A stretch of DNA of 64,000 bases, from the NCBI GenBank assembly GCA_000151295.1, contig GG745342.1, positions 179,582-243,581 of the forward strand, read 5' to 3'. Made by a program: the position numbers and the translations under genes. This DNA is from Allomyces macrogynus ATCC 38327. Its lineage: Eukaryota; Blastocladiomycota; Blastocladiomycetes; Blastocladiales; Blastocladiaceae. Positions within the stretch are counted from its first letter, which is position 1. Each line of letters opens with the position of its first letter. Of this stretch, positions 50,211 through 59,712 are shown piece after piece. The notes under the pieces are model-generated. The model was given only the letters and a program-made list of their open reading frames with translations. It ran no database searches and was not told the DNA's origin.

Positions 50211-50794
50211 CTGTTCTGTCAGACTTCATCTTGTTCTGTTTTCTTGATTTATCCGTTTTTTGCTGGCGCCTGGCTTCATTTTTGCTGGAGTCGCCCAGTG
50301 GTCTGAACGAGCACGAGCAGGCCAGAGCGCATGATGCACCGAGCAGCCTTGCGCCGCGCTCGCGCACCGCGCTGTTCCCACGACCAGCACATCCAGCCGA
50401 CGTGCACGTCCCCTCAAAGTCCCAGGCCGGCCAGCAACTGCGCGCGTGCAACATGGGCGCGTTCGCCGCTGATGCAAAGCGCGCATCCATGCTTCCTGCT
50501 GGCTCGGCTGAGTCGACGCAAAATGGATCGACGGCCGGTGACGGAACCTCGCCACCGCTCCCGGCAGCAGCAGCAGCAGCAACCGACAACAGCAGCAACG
50601 ACAGCAGCAACCATCAATTCGATACGGCCGGGGATCTCGACAAGTGAATCGGCCAGTTCGCTGCTCGCCCGTGTTTGACGCGGTCAAGTCTCCCCAAGTC
50701 CGTCTCCACTGGCGGTGAACGAACGACGCGTCTGCCGTGATCGCCCTTCTGGCCTGCACCACCACCAAGTACCGCAACCACCAACCCGATCAGC

Positions 50795-52889
50795 ATGAGC
50801 CCGTCTTCCGCGCGCGTCGCCGCCGTGACTTTACCGTCGCCTGCGGTCACCGGGTCCGCGGCGACCGACGCGTCGGCCGCCAGCTCCAAGCCGCCGACCC
50901 CCACTTCCGCTCATTTCCCAGGCACCCCAAACTCGTCGACCGTCGTCACCGTATCCGTCCTGCGCCGGTCGCGCCGAATGGTCGCGGCCATGCGCCGGCG
51001 GTCGCCCATGCGGTGGCCGGCGCCCGCTGTTGTGCGCGTGGGCACGCCGGTCCTGCTGCCCGTTGGCCATGCTGACGACGACGAGCACGTGGTGGACGAT
51101 GGCGACGGCGCGCGCGTGGTGGTCGTGACCATGGACCACAACGAAATGCATCATTCGACGGCGGATTTGACGCCGGCGTCGCCCGTGCGTGAGGTTGCGG
51201 TTGCAGCTGAGGGGGAGGCCGTCGCGGTGCCCGCTGAAGTGGATGCGAATGCGGCACCAGTCGCAGTCGCTGCGCTCGCGACCAACTCATCCACTTCGGC
51301 CGCGCCGACGCCGACCATGCGGTACCACGCGCTGGTGCCTGCTGTGGACCTGGATCCGGGGGCAAAAGTGGATGCAGATCGCGCTGACGCGGCTGATCAC
51401 GCCCAGCACGACCACCAGCACGACCAATCTGGCCGCGACTTGCCCGCCCACGACAAAGCTGCCCAGGATCCGCACGAGGAAGCGGAACCGCCGCGCCGCC
51501 GCCTTCTCCCGACCCCGACCCCCTCGTCCCCATCCGCGTCAGACCTCACGATCCCGTCACCAACTGCCTCGACGACGCCCGCGTCGTCCGTCTCGACCAA
51601 CAGCACCTACCGCGTCCCGTCGTTGCGCAGCAAGATCGCGCACCTGCGGCATGAACTTGCGGCCACGCGCGACGTGCTCGCCGACACGAATGGCGCGCTC
51701 CGCGCGGCGCTCGACGACCGTGCCTCGCTCGTGCGCGAGAACGCGGCGTTGCGCGCGCAGATTCAGGTGCTGGCCGCGGCACTGCAGGAATCGGCCGGTA
51801 TCCAGGAGAGGGTCCATGGGAGCGGTGGGTCGGAGCGCGCTGGGGCGGCGGGTGGGGTTGTGCATCCTGTGGTGGTCGAACACGCGCGCAATAACGGCCA
51901 TGACGACGACGAGCTCGTTGGTGCCGGGTGCGACGTGACGTGCTCCCCACGGCGCGCCGGCGCACGGTGCGCGGCCCGCTGGCCGGTCGCGCCCGCGGTC
52001 GCGCCTGCCGTCCGTGAATGGGCGGTACGGCTCGATTCGGTCGTCTTCGTAGATATACTAGTCACTCAAATTATTCCTCACTGTCTATTTCCCATTCCTC
52101 TAGACCACGACCCGCTCCGCCGTCGCCCCTCGCGCCGCCGCCGCCGCCCGAACGACCGCCGCTGCGGCCCGGACCCTCGCGCGCTCCACCTCCACTGCGT
52201 CCCGCACCGCAACCGCATGGGTGCAGCGCTGCAAGACTTCGCACGACGATGACGACCCGTACACGCAGGCGCCGCACGTGCCCGTCCCAGGCCCGCCGAT
52301 CCGCGCGGGCGCGCCGCGCGTCGGGCCGCGTTCCGCCGCATCAATTGCGAGGCTTCGCGCACAAGCGATGGCCGCGTCCAGCGCGGGCGGTGGGACGCCC
52401 ATGTCGTTCCGTCACGCGCTGGCCGCAACGGGTCCCGGGACGGGGACGGGGAGTGTGCGGCAGCGACTGCGCGTGCCCGCACGGTCGCGGCTCGCGACCG
52501 AAGACACGGCCGTCGCCAATGAGGACGAGGACGACGGGTACATTGACATTGACGCGCCAATTTCGTCCCCGCCCGCCGGTCCCGTTCCAACGGTGGCGGG
52601 CGCACCGGCGCGCGCGTCGTGGACGCCGCACACGGCGCGTGCGGCGACGCCCGCGCCCGTGGTCGCGGCGGACGTCATGCCAACCGTGTCGGGTGTTCCG
52701 GAGACGTCCGGGTCGAGCTCGGCGTCGGCGTCGCCGCCGCGCGCGCCGCTGTGTCTTGTGCATGGAATCGTCACGGACGTGCCGCCGTTGGCGGTGGCGC
52801 GGCGGCGCGCGAGTGCGGGGATGGGTGGAATGGGCGCGCGGCAAAGTGCGGGGATGGGGACGAGCTGGCCGCCGCCAGTCGCGGCATGA
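50795..52889 (+). CDS. Low-complexity protein with short coiled coil, unknown function
   Basis: Two exons, 50795-52048 and 52104-52889, joined in phase by a 55-bp intron with GTAGAT/CTCTAG borders, about 679 residues. Mostly disordered Ala/Pro/Ser/Thr-rich sequence. A clear coiled coil lies at about residues 270-330 (SKIAHLRHELAATRDVLADT, then ENAALRAQIQVLAAALQES). An acidic patch (NEDEDDGYIDIDAP) lies in exon 2. No catalytic domain is visible. It could be a scaffold or transcription-related protein, but there is no direct evidence. Confidence 0.6.
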
Positions 52890-53081
52890 GTTGGCCGCCG
52901 GTCGCGGCATCAGTGGGCTGGCGGGGAGCGATGAGGAGGTTGTGACGAGTCAATCAATAAAATCATGCCAGTCAAATCATCCCAGGACGGTCCGGTCCGG
53001 TCAACAACAATCGTGATCAGTGGGAGTTTGCAGCAGGGAAAAAGGCTCCCAAACAACAGTCTGATGTAATGAACATCTGAA

Positions 53082-53153
53082 CGGTCCCACTGAGATTCGA
53101 ACTCAGGTTGCTGGATTCAAAGTCCAGAGTGCTAACCACTACACTATGGGACC
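53082..53153 (-). tRNA. tRNA-Gln (anticodon TTG)
   Basis: On the minus strand, acceptor GGTCCCA pairs with TGGGACC. The D arm contains TAGTGGTTA, the anticodon stem CTGGA/TCCAG encloses CTTTGAA (anticodon TTG), and the T arm is CTGAG-TTCGAAT-CTCAG. There is no intron. Its 5' end (coordinate 53153) abuts a truncated retrotransposon, so the native upstream flank has been displaced. Confidence 0.94.
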
Positions 53154-54860
53154 TCGTGCGCCTGCCGCCAGGTCCCTTGTCCTCGACGCGCGCCGAGTTG
53201 TTTGCGCTCCTCATTGCGGCCGACCACGTCCCGCTGAATACGCGACTCGATGTGCGGCTCGATTCGCGCGCGGCAATCGACGGGGCCGTGATGCAGATGC
53301 GCGGGGCACCAGGTTTGACAGCGCGTCATGTGATTCGTGCAACAAACACGGATTTGTGGTCTGCCCTCTGGCTCGCCAAGTCAGTGTGTGGCGTCGATTT
53401 CAAGTTCACCTGGGTCAAGGGCCATTCGGGGGACATCGGGAACGAGACTGCTGACCGGCTCGCCAAGCTGGGTGCGCGCCGTGATGCAGGCCAGTTTACC
53501 GCAATCGCAGAGGCAGCCATCAGGAGTGCGCGGTGGGATCTGGCATCGACGCCTGCAGTCTTGGGGGTCCCGGCATGGTCAGACCTGCGCCGACTTGTTT
53601 TGCGACTTGCCAACGCCGAACGGTGTGCAGCAGTCGCGTCGATCGCTCTCGAGGGCGTGCCGTTTGCAACAGGGATCGATTGGGAGGCAACAGGGCTCGC
53701 TGTTCATGGCGGGTCACGCGCACTTGCGCGCGCCACGTCGTGCGACCAGAACTTGGCCACATCGTTTTGGCTCCGATCGCTGTTTGGCCAGCTTGTGACA
53801 CAGGTCGTGCTCGCAGACATGCCAGGCACGCGGTACAGGGGGGGACCCAAGTGCCTGTGCGGCTCTGACGACATGCAGGATCACTACCTTGCCTGCCCAC
53901 GCAGCGCAGGCGACCGAACACGCGTCATCTCACAGCTCCGTGTCGGTATTGCGACTGCGATCTGGTCCGCATTCCCCATGGGGATGCAGGACGGTTTGGG
54001 CGACCGCCCCGACCAGTTTGCACAGTGGCTGATGCTGCACGATCCGGGCCCACTCCACCTCTGCCGCCTCGCATCCACAGCGATTACGCGTGACAACCTC
54101 ACCTGGTGGAGAGAGTTGTTCCCGCCCGATGTGGACGCGTCCCGGTCAGATGGGGAGGTGCCGCTGCCCCCTCACCCATGACACGTTCTTGCACTTGTGT
54201 TTGACATCTGCTCGGCTGCAATCCAAAAGGAGCTGCGCCGACCTCATGTCCAGGCACTTGTCGCCGGTTCTCCAGCCTTGCCACCTGGGCGGCTGCCCCA
54301 TCCGCGTGCGCCACGTCGCAGTCGCTGTGCCCATCATCGTCCTTCCGCCAGTGCTGGAACGACCAGAGCCTCCACGGCCCCGGTTACCGAGGGCAGCGAC
54401 GAGCGGCTGTTGGCCCCAGCGGCTGCGGCCCACTGCCATCGCAGTCCACCACGTCGTTGCTATCGTGAACCACAATGCGACCATTGTGCCACGCGCGAGT
54501 CGTGCCATTCTCCTGCTGCTTGCTGTGCACAGCTCTCAGCTCACCAGCGCGTTGCGGAAATTCTCCAGGGTGCTGATCCGTTGAGTTTGCCAGGTTGGTC
54601 GGGTGGAGGGGGGTGATGTAGCATTCTGGACCGCGTGTCTGGGGGCGCCTTGAGCGTCCCCCTTCATGGCGCTCCGTGCATTCCTGAGGAGTGTTGGGTT
54701 CGGGTTCCAGTGGGTGAAGGGATGGACAGACCATTTTTAGCGAGCCACCACCACTGTGGTCCTTGGGTGACCTGATGCAAGGCTTGTTTCGCATATTTAT
54801 GTCTCCTAGCGGCAATCTTGTCGCACTGCAGCATAAGGAGTTTGCTAATAAACCTCGTCT
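53154..54860 (+). mobile_element. 5'-truncated non-LTR (LINE) retrotransposon inserted at tRNA-Gln
   Basis: Begins exactly at the tRNA-Gln 5' end and carries the C-terminal RNase H domain of a LINE polyprotein plus a ~680-bp 3'UTR ending GCTAATAAACCTCGTCT. An 18-bp copy of the target (CTACACTATGGGACCTCG) brackets it at 53139-53156 and 54861-54878, which reads as a target-site duplication. The endonuclease and reverse transcriptase are missing, typical of incomplete target-primed reverse transcription. Confidence 0.85.
53157..54181 (+). pseudogene. LINE ORF2 C-terminal fragment: RNase H and Cys-rich tail
   Basis: The fragment starts inside the RNase H domain, so the first catalytic Asp region is lost. 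Visible are the Glu motif STRAELFALLIAADHV, the second Asp motif VRLDSRAAIDGAV, and WVKGHSGDIGNETADRLAKLGA with the final Asp. Downstream is a zinc-binding-like cluster, CLCGSDDMQDHYLACPRS, of the kind found after RNase H in some LINE clades. The reading frame is open to the TGA at 54179-54181 but has no own start: the first in-frame ATG lies in antisense tRNA. It cannot supply transposition alone. Confidence 0.85.
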
Positions 54861-54916
54861 CTACACTATGGGACCTCGATTGCTAATAAACCTCGTCTCT
54901 ACACTATGGGACCTCG
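54861..54916. repeat. Reiterated tRNA-Gln target duplications with 20-bp insert
   Basis: The 18-bp target copy occurs at 54861-54878 and 54899-54916. Between them lie only 20 bp identical to the last 20 bp of the LINE 3'UTR (ATTGCTAATAAACCTCGTCT). This looks like a second, almost completely truncated insertion into the same target. Confidence 0.85.
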
Positions 54917-55280
54917 ATCCTCACTGCTGGCTTTCTACAAGTAACTTTCGGGGTTGACTGCAGCCTGTGTTCTAGGGTTCAGATGGCAATCAGAGTGAAC
55001 CTGATGATGTCGCAGGTTAAAACACGTGTAAGGGCTTCCAGCCTCCCCCACCACAAATTGTCAGACCTAGAGCTGTTCCCAGTCTTTCAGAGGGGGAGCA
55101 CAGGCCAAGGGCAGACAAGGCAGAAGCCACTGGTAGGGCCACCCCCTGTCACACCAAATCTGCTTGAGTGATGCATCACCTTTCATTGGGATGCCAAAAA
55201 ATGCCTCATCCTAAGGGTTAAGGGTGGGGCGTCCCATTAAAGATTGTAGGCTGGAATGTTTCAAATAAAGCCTCATTGAT
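54917..55280 (+). mobile_element. Degenerate element tail ending AATAAAGCCTCATTGATA
   Basis: Noncoding sequence whose 3' end (AATAAAGCCTCATTGATACAATATGGGAC) resembles the LINE tail plus target junction but with substitutions. Probably an older or related truncated insertion. No ORF of note. Confidence 0.5.
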
Positions 55281-55295
55281 ACAATATGGGACTGT

Positions 55296-55429
55296 GGGCC
55301 ACCAACACCTTGGTCCTTGAGTGACCCAACACAAGGCTTGTTTTGCACATCTGTGCCTCCTAGTAGCAATCTTGCTGTGCTGTGGCATAAGGAGTTTGCT
55401 AATAAACCTTGTCTCTACACTATGGGACC
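55296..55429 (+). mobile_element. Second LINE 3'-end copy, CpG-depleted, with tRNA-Gln target copy
   Basis: About 118 bp aligns with 54745-54860 of the first copy, from GGTCCTTG through GGCATAAGGAGTTTGCTAATAAACC, followed by CTACACTATGGGACC at 55415-55429. CpG sites present in the first copy are TG or TA here, indicating age and deamination. Confidence 0.75.
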
Positions 55430-55485
55430 ATGGGGAACCACCAGAGGATGTTCCTGCTGCAACTTGACCCCCAGAACAACTTAAC

Positions 55486-56592
55486 TTGCTGCAAACAATT
55501 TCTCAACATTTTCCAACAATGTCTGCAAGCATGCCTGCTGGTGTGGTGGGTGTCACACCACCACCTGAGGTGGTAGTGGATGATGGTGGTGGTGATGGTG
55601 GTGGTGGTGGCATGAACACCACCCCTGCCTCAGCACATGAAACCTCAACTACAACAACTGCTGCAACTTCCATGGATGCCAACACGCCCACTGACAATGC
55701 CAACCTACCCACAGACCAGCATGATGATCCCAACCTTGACCAGCTGTGGCACAACCACCACAACCACTGAATGCACCATGTCTCAGCAGGCTTCAAGCTC
55801 AATGATTTCCATGCCCAGCAGACCAACTTGCACAAAATGCTTGTTGGCCATGTGGCCCATCTTGTCCCTCACTTCTGGGCCTCAGCCATGAATTTCCACA
55901 TTGAGCACCTTGGAAATGTCCTATATATCATGTTCAATGTCTTCAATATCTTGGAGTTCTGCATGCTGCAGTGCACCAGTCTCCCCATCACGCCTGTGGG
56001 CAGCCCAGATGGTGGCTGTATCACAGTCCACAACATGACCATCAAGGGGGAAGGGTCTGGTCTCATCACCATATGGGTGATGGGGCTCACACCACAATGG
56101 ACGCATGACTTGCTGCTTGCTGCCCTCTGCAGTGCCAAGTGCAATGTGCTCAGCATCTGTAAGCTATGTGCAGTGGACTGGTTGCAGTGCAAGTGGGTGG
56201 CACTGCTTGTCTGTCTGCCAGACGACTTGTTCCTCCATGGGATGGTGTTGTGCACTGTGCATGACAAGAAAGTTGTGCTGACCAGCACTGCCAAGGTCAT
56301 CCTCAAATCAGAGGCTGATTTCCACTCACTGCTTAAGTCCAAGATGGTGTTTGATGTGAATGCCATCTTTGTCACCAAGGTTAGTGAGTATGTGTGCTAT
56401 GCATGTGGCTTGTATGACCACCATCTCTTAACTTGTCCCTGTGCACACCAGGCTTGCATGTCTGGTGTGAGCTGGAACCTGGCCCCATCACACCAGTGCC
56501 ATGGCAGTTGTGACTCCCCCCCACCATGCCCACAGCTGCACCTACAGATGGACATGGTGTTGCCACCTGTGACCACACCCTCCCCATCCTAG
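55486..56592 (+). pseudogene. Gag-like LINE ORF1 remnant with CCHC zinc knuckle
   Basis: Two abutting open frames (55486-55770 and 55771-56592). The first is Thr/Asn-rich. The second has a folded-looking core (WASAMNFHIEHLGNVLYIMF ... ITIWVMGLTPQW) and a zinc knuckle CYACGLYDHHLLTC (CX2CX4HX4C), as in retroelement ORF1/gag nucleic-acid-binding proteins. The stop between the two frames and strong TG/CA bias with few CpG suggest a decayed copy. It lies downstream of the tRNA-Gln-directed copies in the same orientation, so it may be the 5' part of the same LINE family; that link is inference. Confidence 0.6.
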
Positions 56593-57782
56593 CAAACTGT
56601 TACTCTGTCTCTGTCATTGTTGTCTCCACCTGTGGCCCCATTGCACCTGGATCCAGAAGTGGGGGTGAGCTGGGCGCTGGCAGTCTCACCTCCCAGTGGT
56701 GGACCTGAACCTGCTGCTTCTACCATGCCTGCACCTACAATTCTGGCCACCCAGCAGCCAGCCACATCAAAGGCCAAGCCCAATGCACCAGCCATGTCAG
56801 CATGGCCAGCCCTGATGCATGATGCAGCATGGCAGGTTGCTGTTGCTGAGGGTGCTGGCCAGGTGGGTTGCAGGGTTGTCCTCTAGCAGGTTGGTGCTGC
56901 TGTCACAGCTCTTGAATGTGGCGACCACATTGCTGTGTGCACACACCTTGATGTGGTCAACATGCTCAAGTGCAAGTAAATTATGCCTTTGTCCAGGGCC
57001 TGCTGCCTGCATGCAGGGTGGTGCACATGGCCATGCTGCCCCCCTCCATGTCCTCAGGCCCATGTGCAGACGCATCAGCAGCCAGGGTAATGGCTCAGTC
57101 AAGCGCCAGACCGCCCTGCACAGCCACTGCCACCACATCATCACCAGGTTAATCAGCCCCATGCTGACCAGCACTGCCAAGGTCATCCTTGCATTGGAAT
57201 CCAACTACTGTGCAGCATTCAAGTCTGTAATGATGCTGGACATGAATGCCTTTATTATCACCAAAGTCAGCAAGCATGTGTGCTAAGTGTGTGGCTTGCA
57301 TGAGCACCATCTCCCAATTTGTCCTCACGCACACCAGGCGCATTTGCACCATGTGAACTGGAACCTGGCCCCATTGCACATGCATCACAGTGAGCATGAC
57401 TAAGGTTCATGTCCCTGGCTGCATGTCCAAGAGAGTGCACAGTCACCCACCAATATTACCTCCTTGTTGCATCAGGTGGCTCCCTTGTCATTGTTATCAC
57501 TGCCAGCCACAAGCCAGCCATGCCTGGACCTGGTGTCAGGTTTGCTGGTTGTGCATCACCTTGCCCCCCAGTGGTGGGTCTGAACCAACTGCACCCACTT
57601 CATTGACTGTGCCTGTTGATGCCACTGTTATGACCCTCAAGCATGGCAACTGCATATCAGCGTACATGCACCTGGATGTGATTGATATGCTCAAGTGCAA
57701 GTACAAGTTCATGTTCAACCAGAGCCTGCTGCTCATGTGCAGGGCAGTGCATGCTGCTGTGCTGCCCCTCTCCCCATCCTAG
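56593..57782 (+). pseudogene. Further degenerate ORF1-like copies
   Basis: Repeats pieces of the preceding ORF1 with stops and frameshifts. LTSTAKVILALESNYCAAFKS matches LTSTAKVILKSEADFHSLLKS, and the zinc knuckle recurs at about 57280 with a TAA inside it (C-stop-VCGLHEHHLPIC). A third partial copy reads DVIDMLKCKYKF near 57680. CpG is again scarce. This is tandem or nested repeat decay. Confidence 0.55.
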
Positions 57783-58512
57783 TGGTGTCAGACAGCATGC
57801 ACCAACCCACTCTCACTTGCACAGCATGATCTGTGCTGATGGCTGTGTGACTTCCCATCACTCACACTTCTGCCACATGCAGTGGAGGCCATGCACAATA
57901 GAGACGATGCAGCAAAATGGTCAGGCTGGTTTGAACCAGCCAGATCATAGGTTAGGTTTTAGGCTTGCTTGTGGGTGCTTGGCTGGCCACTTGACTCTTC
58001 TTGCACACAACACTCATCCACACACACTGTGCCCCTGCACCTTGCACATCATGAAGAGTTCTGTGCACTGCATCTGTGCATACCATTATATCTTGTGTTT
58101 GTAGCGTGGTTGTGTGTGCAAGAGGGCCTGGGGTGATCACGCTGTGGTTGAACAAGGCAGGTCAGCTTGGTGCAAGCAACTGGACACCACCCATGGCCAC
58201 CATGGGCGACCCACTGGACAGACTTGAATGAAAATACTGGCAATCAGTAGGGTACATTAAGCTCTTAATTCCTCAATGGTCAACCCTTGCGGCCGGGTGG
58301 ATGGCTGCTGTTGAGGGGCTTGGCCATGATCTTCAATGGCAGGGCCAAGAAACGAGACAATGTGTGTCATTGTTGTGTAAGCGTGTAAGCCAACCACCTC
58401 TGCACTTGCACGTCAAGCACTTTCAAATTTGAACAACCATTCTGTCACATCACAACAAATCTTGTTGGCAACCTGAACGAATTGAACAAGAGTCTCTCCC
58501 CACAAACACAAC
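57783..58512. other. CpG-poor repeat-derived DNA, no gene
   Basis: Rich in TG/CA, with no sustained coding frame; probably the tail of the decayed retroelement cluster. Confidence 0.45.
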
Positions 58513-58911
58513 ATGGACGCCAAGCAACCCAACATTGCCAACATTGCCCACTTGGTGCAGCTTGTGCAGGCCGTTCAGTTGCATCAGATGCAGCTGGTGC
58601 AATTGTTTGGTTCGATGATCCAGGCTGTTGAAGCGTATGAGGATGCTCTGGGAGACACCAATGAGATCAACCCAACATTCATGGAGTACTGCTACCATGA
58701 GCGCACCTGTCACACACAACCCTTCAACTTTGATGAGTATACTGATGCTGCCGGCGACCTTGAGGTCGCCAGCACATGTGCCCTAGGACCCTGCCCTAGG
58801 TCCAACACTAGGTCAAAATGCTGTCCTAGGTCCACGCCGCTCCAGGACCTCCACCTCCATGAACCCCCACCGCGACCACTTCAATTAATGGTTCTCGACA
58901 TGCCCCTGTAA
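58513..58911 (+). CDS. Hypothetical protein, Gln/Leu-rich helix
   Basis: A 132-codon frame. The first ~50 residues form an amphipathic Gln/Leu/Val-rich helix (AHLVQLVQAVQLHQMQLVQL), then an acidic segment. The C-terminal third runs through CCTAGG motifs and a hairpin (GGCGACC...GGTCGCC at 58753-58769), so it may be non-coding. It lies at the left boundary of the virus-like element and may or may not belong to it. Confidence 0.3.
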   Translation: MDAKQPNIANIAHLVQLVQAVQLHQMQLVQLFGSMIQAVEAYEDALGDTNEINPTFMEYCYHERTCHTQPFNFDEYTDAAGDLEVASTCALGPCPRSNTRSKCCPRSTPLQDLHLHEPPPRPLQLMVLDMPL

Positions 58912-59063
58912 GCCTGAGGACCTGGACTGGAATTCTGGGACCTAGGTCCACACCAGTCGGAGAATGGAATTCAGGGATATGTACCGCGAGCAAGTCTGAG
59001 AAAGGGTGCTGGGGATGGTTTGACTGGGAATTGGGACCTAGGAATGTGTGTCTGGGACCTAGG
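58782..59063. repeat. Cluster of CCTAGG/GGACCTAGGTCC palindromic motifs
   Basis: CCTAGG occurs at 58782, 58795, 58825, 58941, 59037 and 59058, most within GGACCTAGGTCCA. The same core recurs twice upstream of the recombinase gene at 62432 and 62452. Candidate regulatory or replication motif of the element. Confidence 0.6.
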
Positions 59064-59109
59064 TCCACGTGCGGGCAGCGCAGCTGCCCTTGGGGCCAGG
59101 GGGTTTGGT

Positions 59110-59168
59110 GAATGGTTGGGGGATGGTTGGGGAATGGGTTGGGGAATGGTTGCGGAATGGTTGGGGTA
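59110..59168. repeat. GGTTGGGGAATG short tandem repeats
   Basis: Five imperfect units of an 11-12 bp G-rich repeat next to the iteron-like array. Confidence 0.7.
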
Positions 59169-59173
59169 CATTT

Positions 59174-59306
59174 ATGCGAATCCGATAACATAATGCGAAT
59201 CAGATAACATAATGCGAATTCCTGGAGATGTTTTTGTGAATTCAATGGCATAATGCGAATTTCAGAAAACGCAATGTGAATTTCAGAAAACGCAATGTGA
59301 ATTTCC
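59174..59306. repeat. Iteron-like array of TAATGCGAATT-type repeats
   Basis: Seven related units (TTATGCGAAT, TAATGCGAAT three times, TTTGTGAATT, CAATGTGAATT twice) spaced about 18-30 bp. Resembles replication-origin iterons or a regulatory array in layout; function unproven. Confidence 0.55.
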
Positions 59307-59422
59307 AGCCCAGATGGCTCATTATGTGAATATGGCTTTTGGTATATTCAAGAATAGGTCTGGGAGGTCACTTCCAGAAGACTACCTCCCCAATCCAAGG
59401 CAATACGGGAGATTCAGTAAAC

Positions 59423-59687
59423 TGGACATGGTTTACAAACTGTGTCCAGTGAGTTGCTCTGAATTGGCCTCCCAGATAGGTGGACATAGTGGACATAGTA
59501 GACACCCTTTTTTAAGTTCTTCCCCTGGGGAGCTCGGGGGAGAAGATGTGCACAATCTGCACACACACTTATTTTTTTTATAAAACTTCTGATAAACTAT
59601 GTCCACTATGTCCACTATGTCCAAAACCCCCATGGGAGGCCATTTAGAGTGGACACACCTTGGACAGGGTTTACCCAACTATGTCCA
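59423..59687. repeat. Imperfect long inverted repeat with TGGACATAG units
   Basis: The left arm (59423-59505) and right arm (59596-59687) are reverse-complement relatives. TGGACATAGTGGACATAGT faces ACTATGTCCACTATGTCCA, and further out GGCCTCCCA and TGTCCA...GGACA segments also pair. The ~90-bp loop is AT-rich. It lies just beyond the helicase stop codon, so it could be a terminator, an origin hairpin or an element end. Confidence 0.6.
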
Positions 59688-59712
59688 AATGAAAAAGCTC
59701 TCAAAAAAACTC

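Noticed and set aside
54861..55429. CRISPR-like array
   Set aside because: Repeats are tRNA-derived target duplications of varying spacing in a eukaryotic genome; no regular repeat-spacer structure.
59314..59583. 89-codon plus-strand frame near the inverted repeat
   Set aside because: Runs through the inverted repeat arm and A/T runs; more likely non-coding element sequence.
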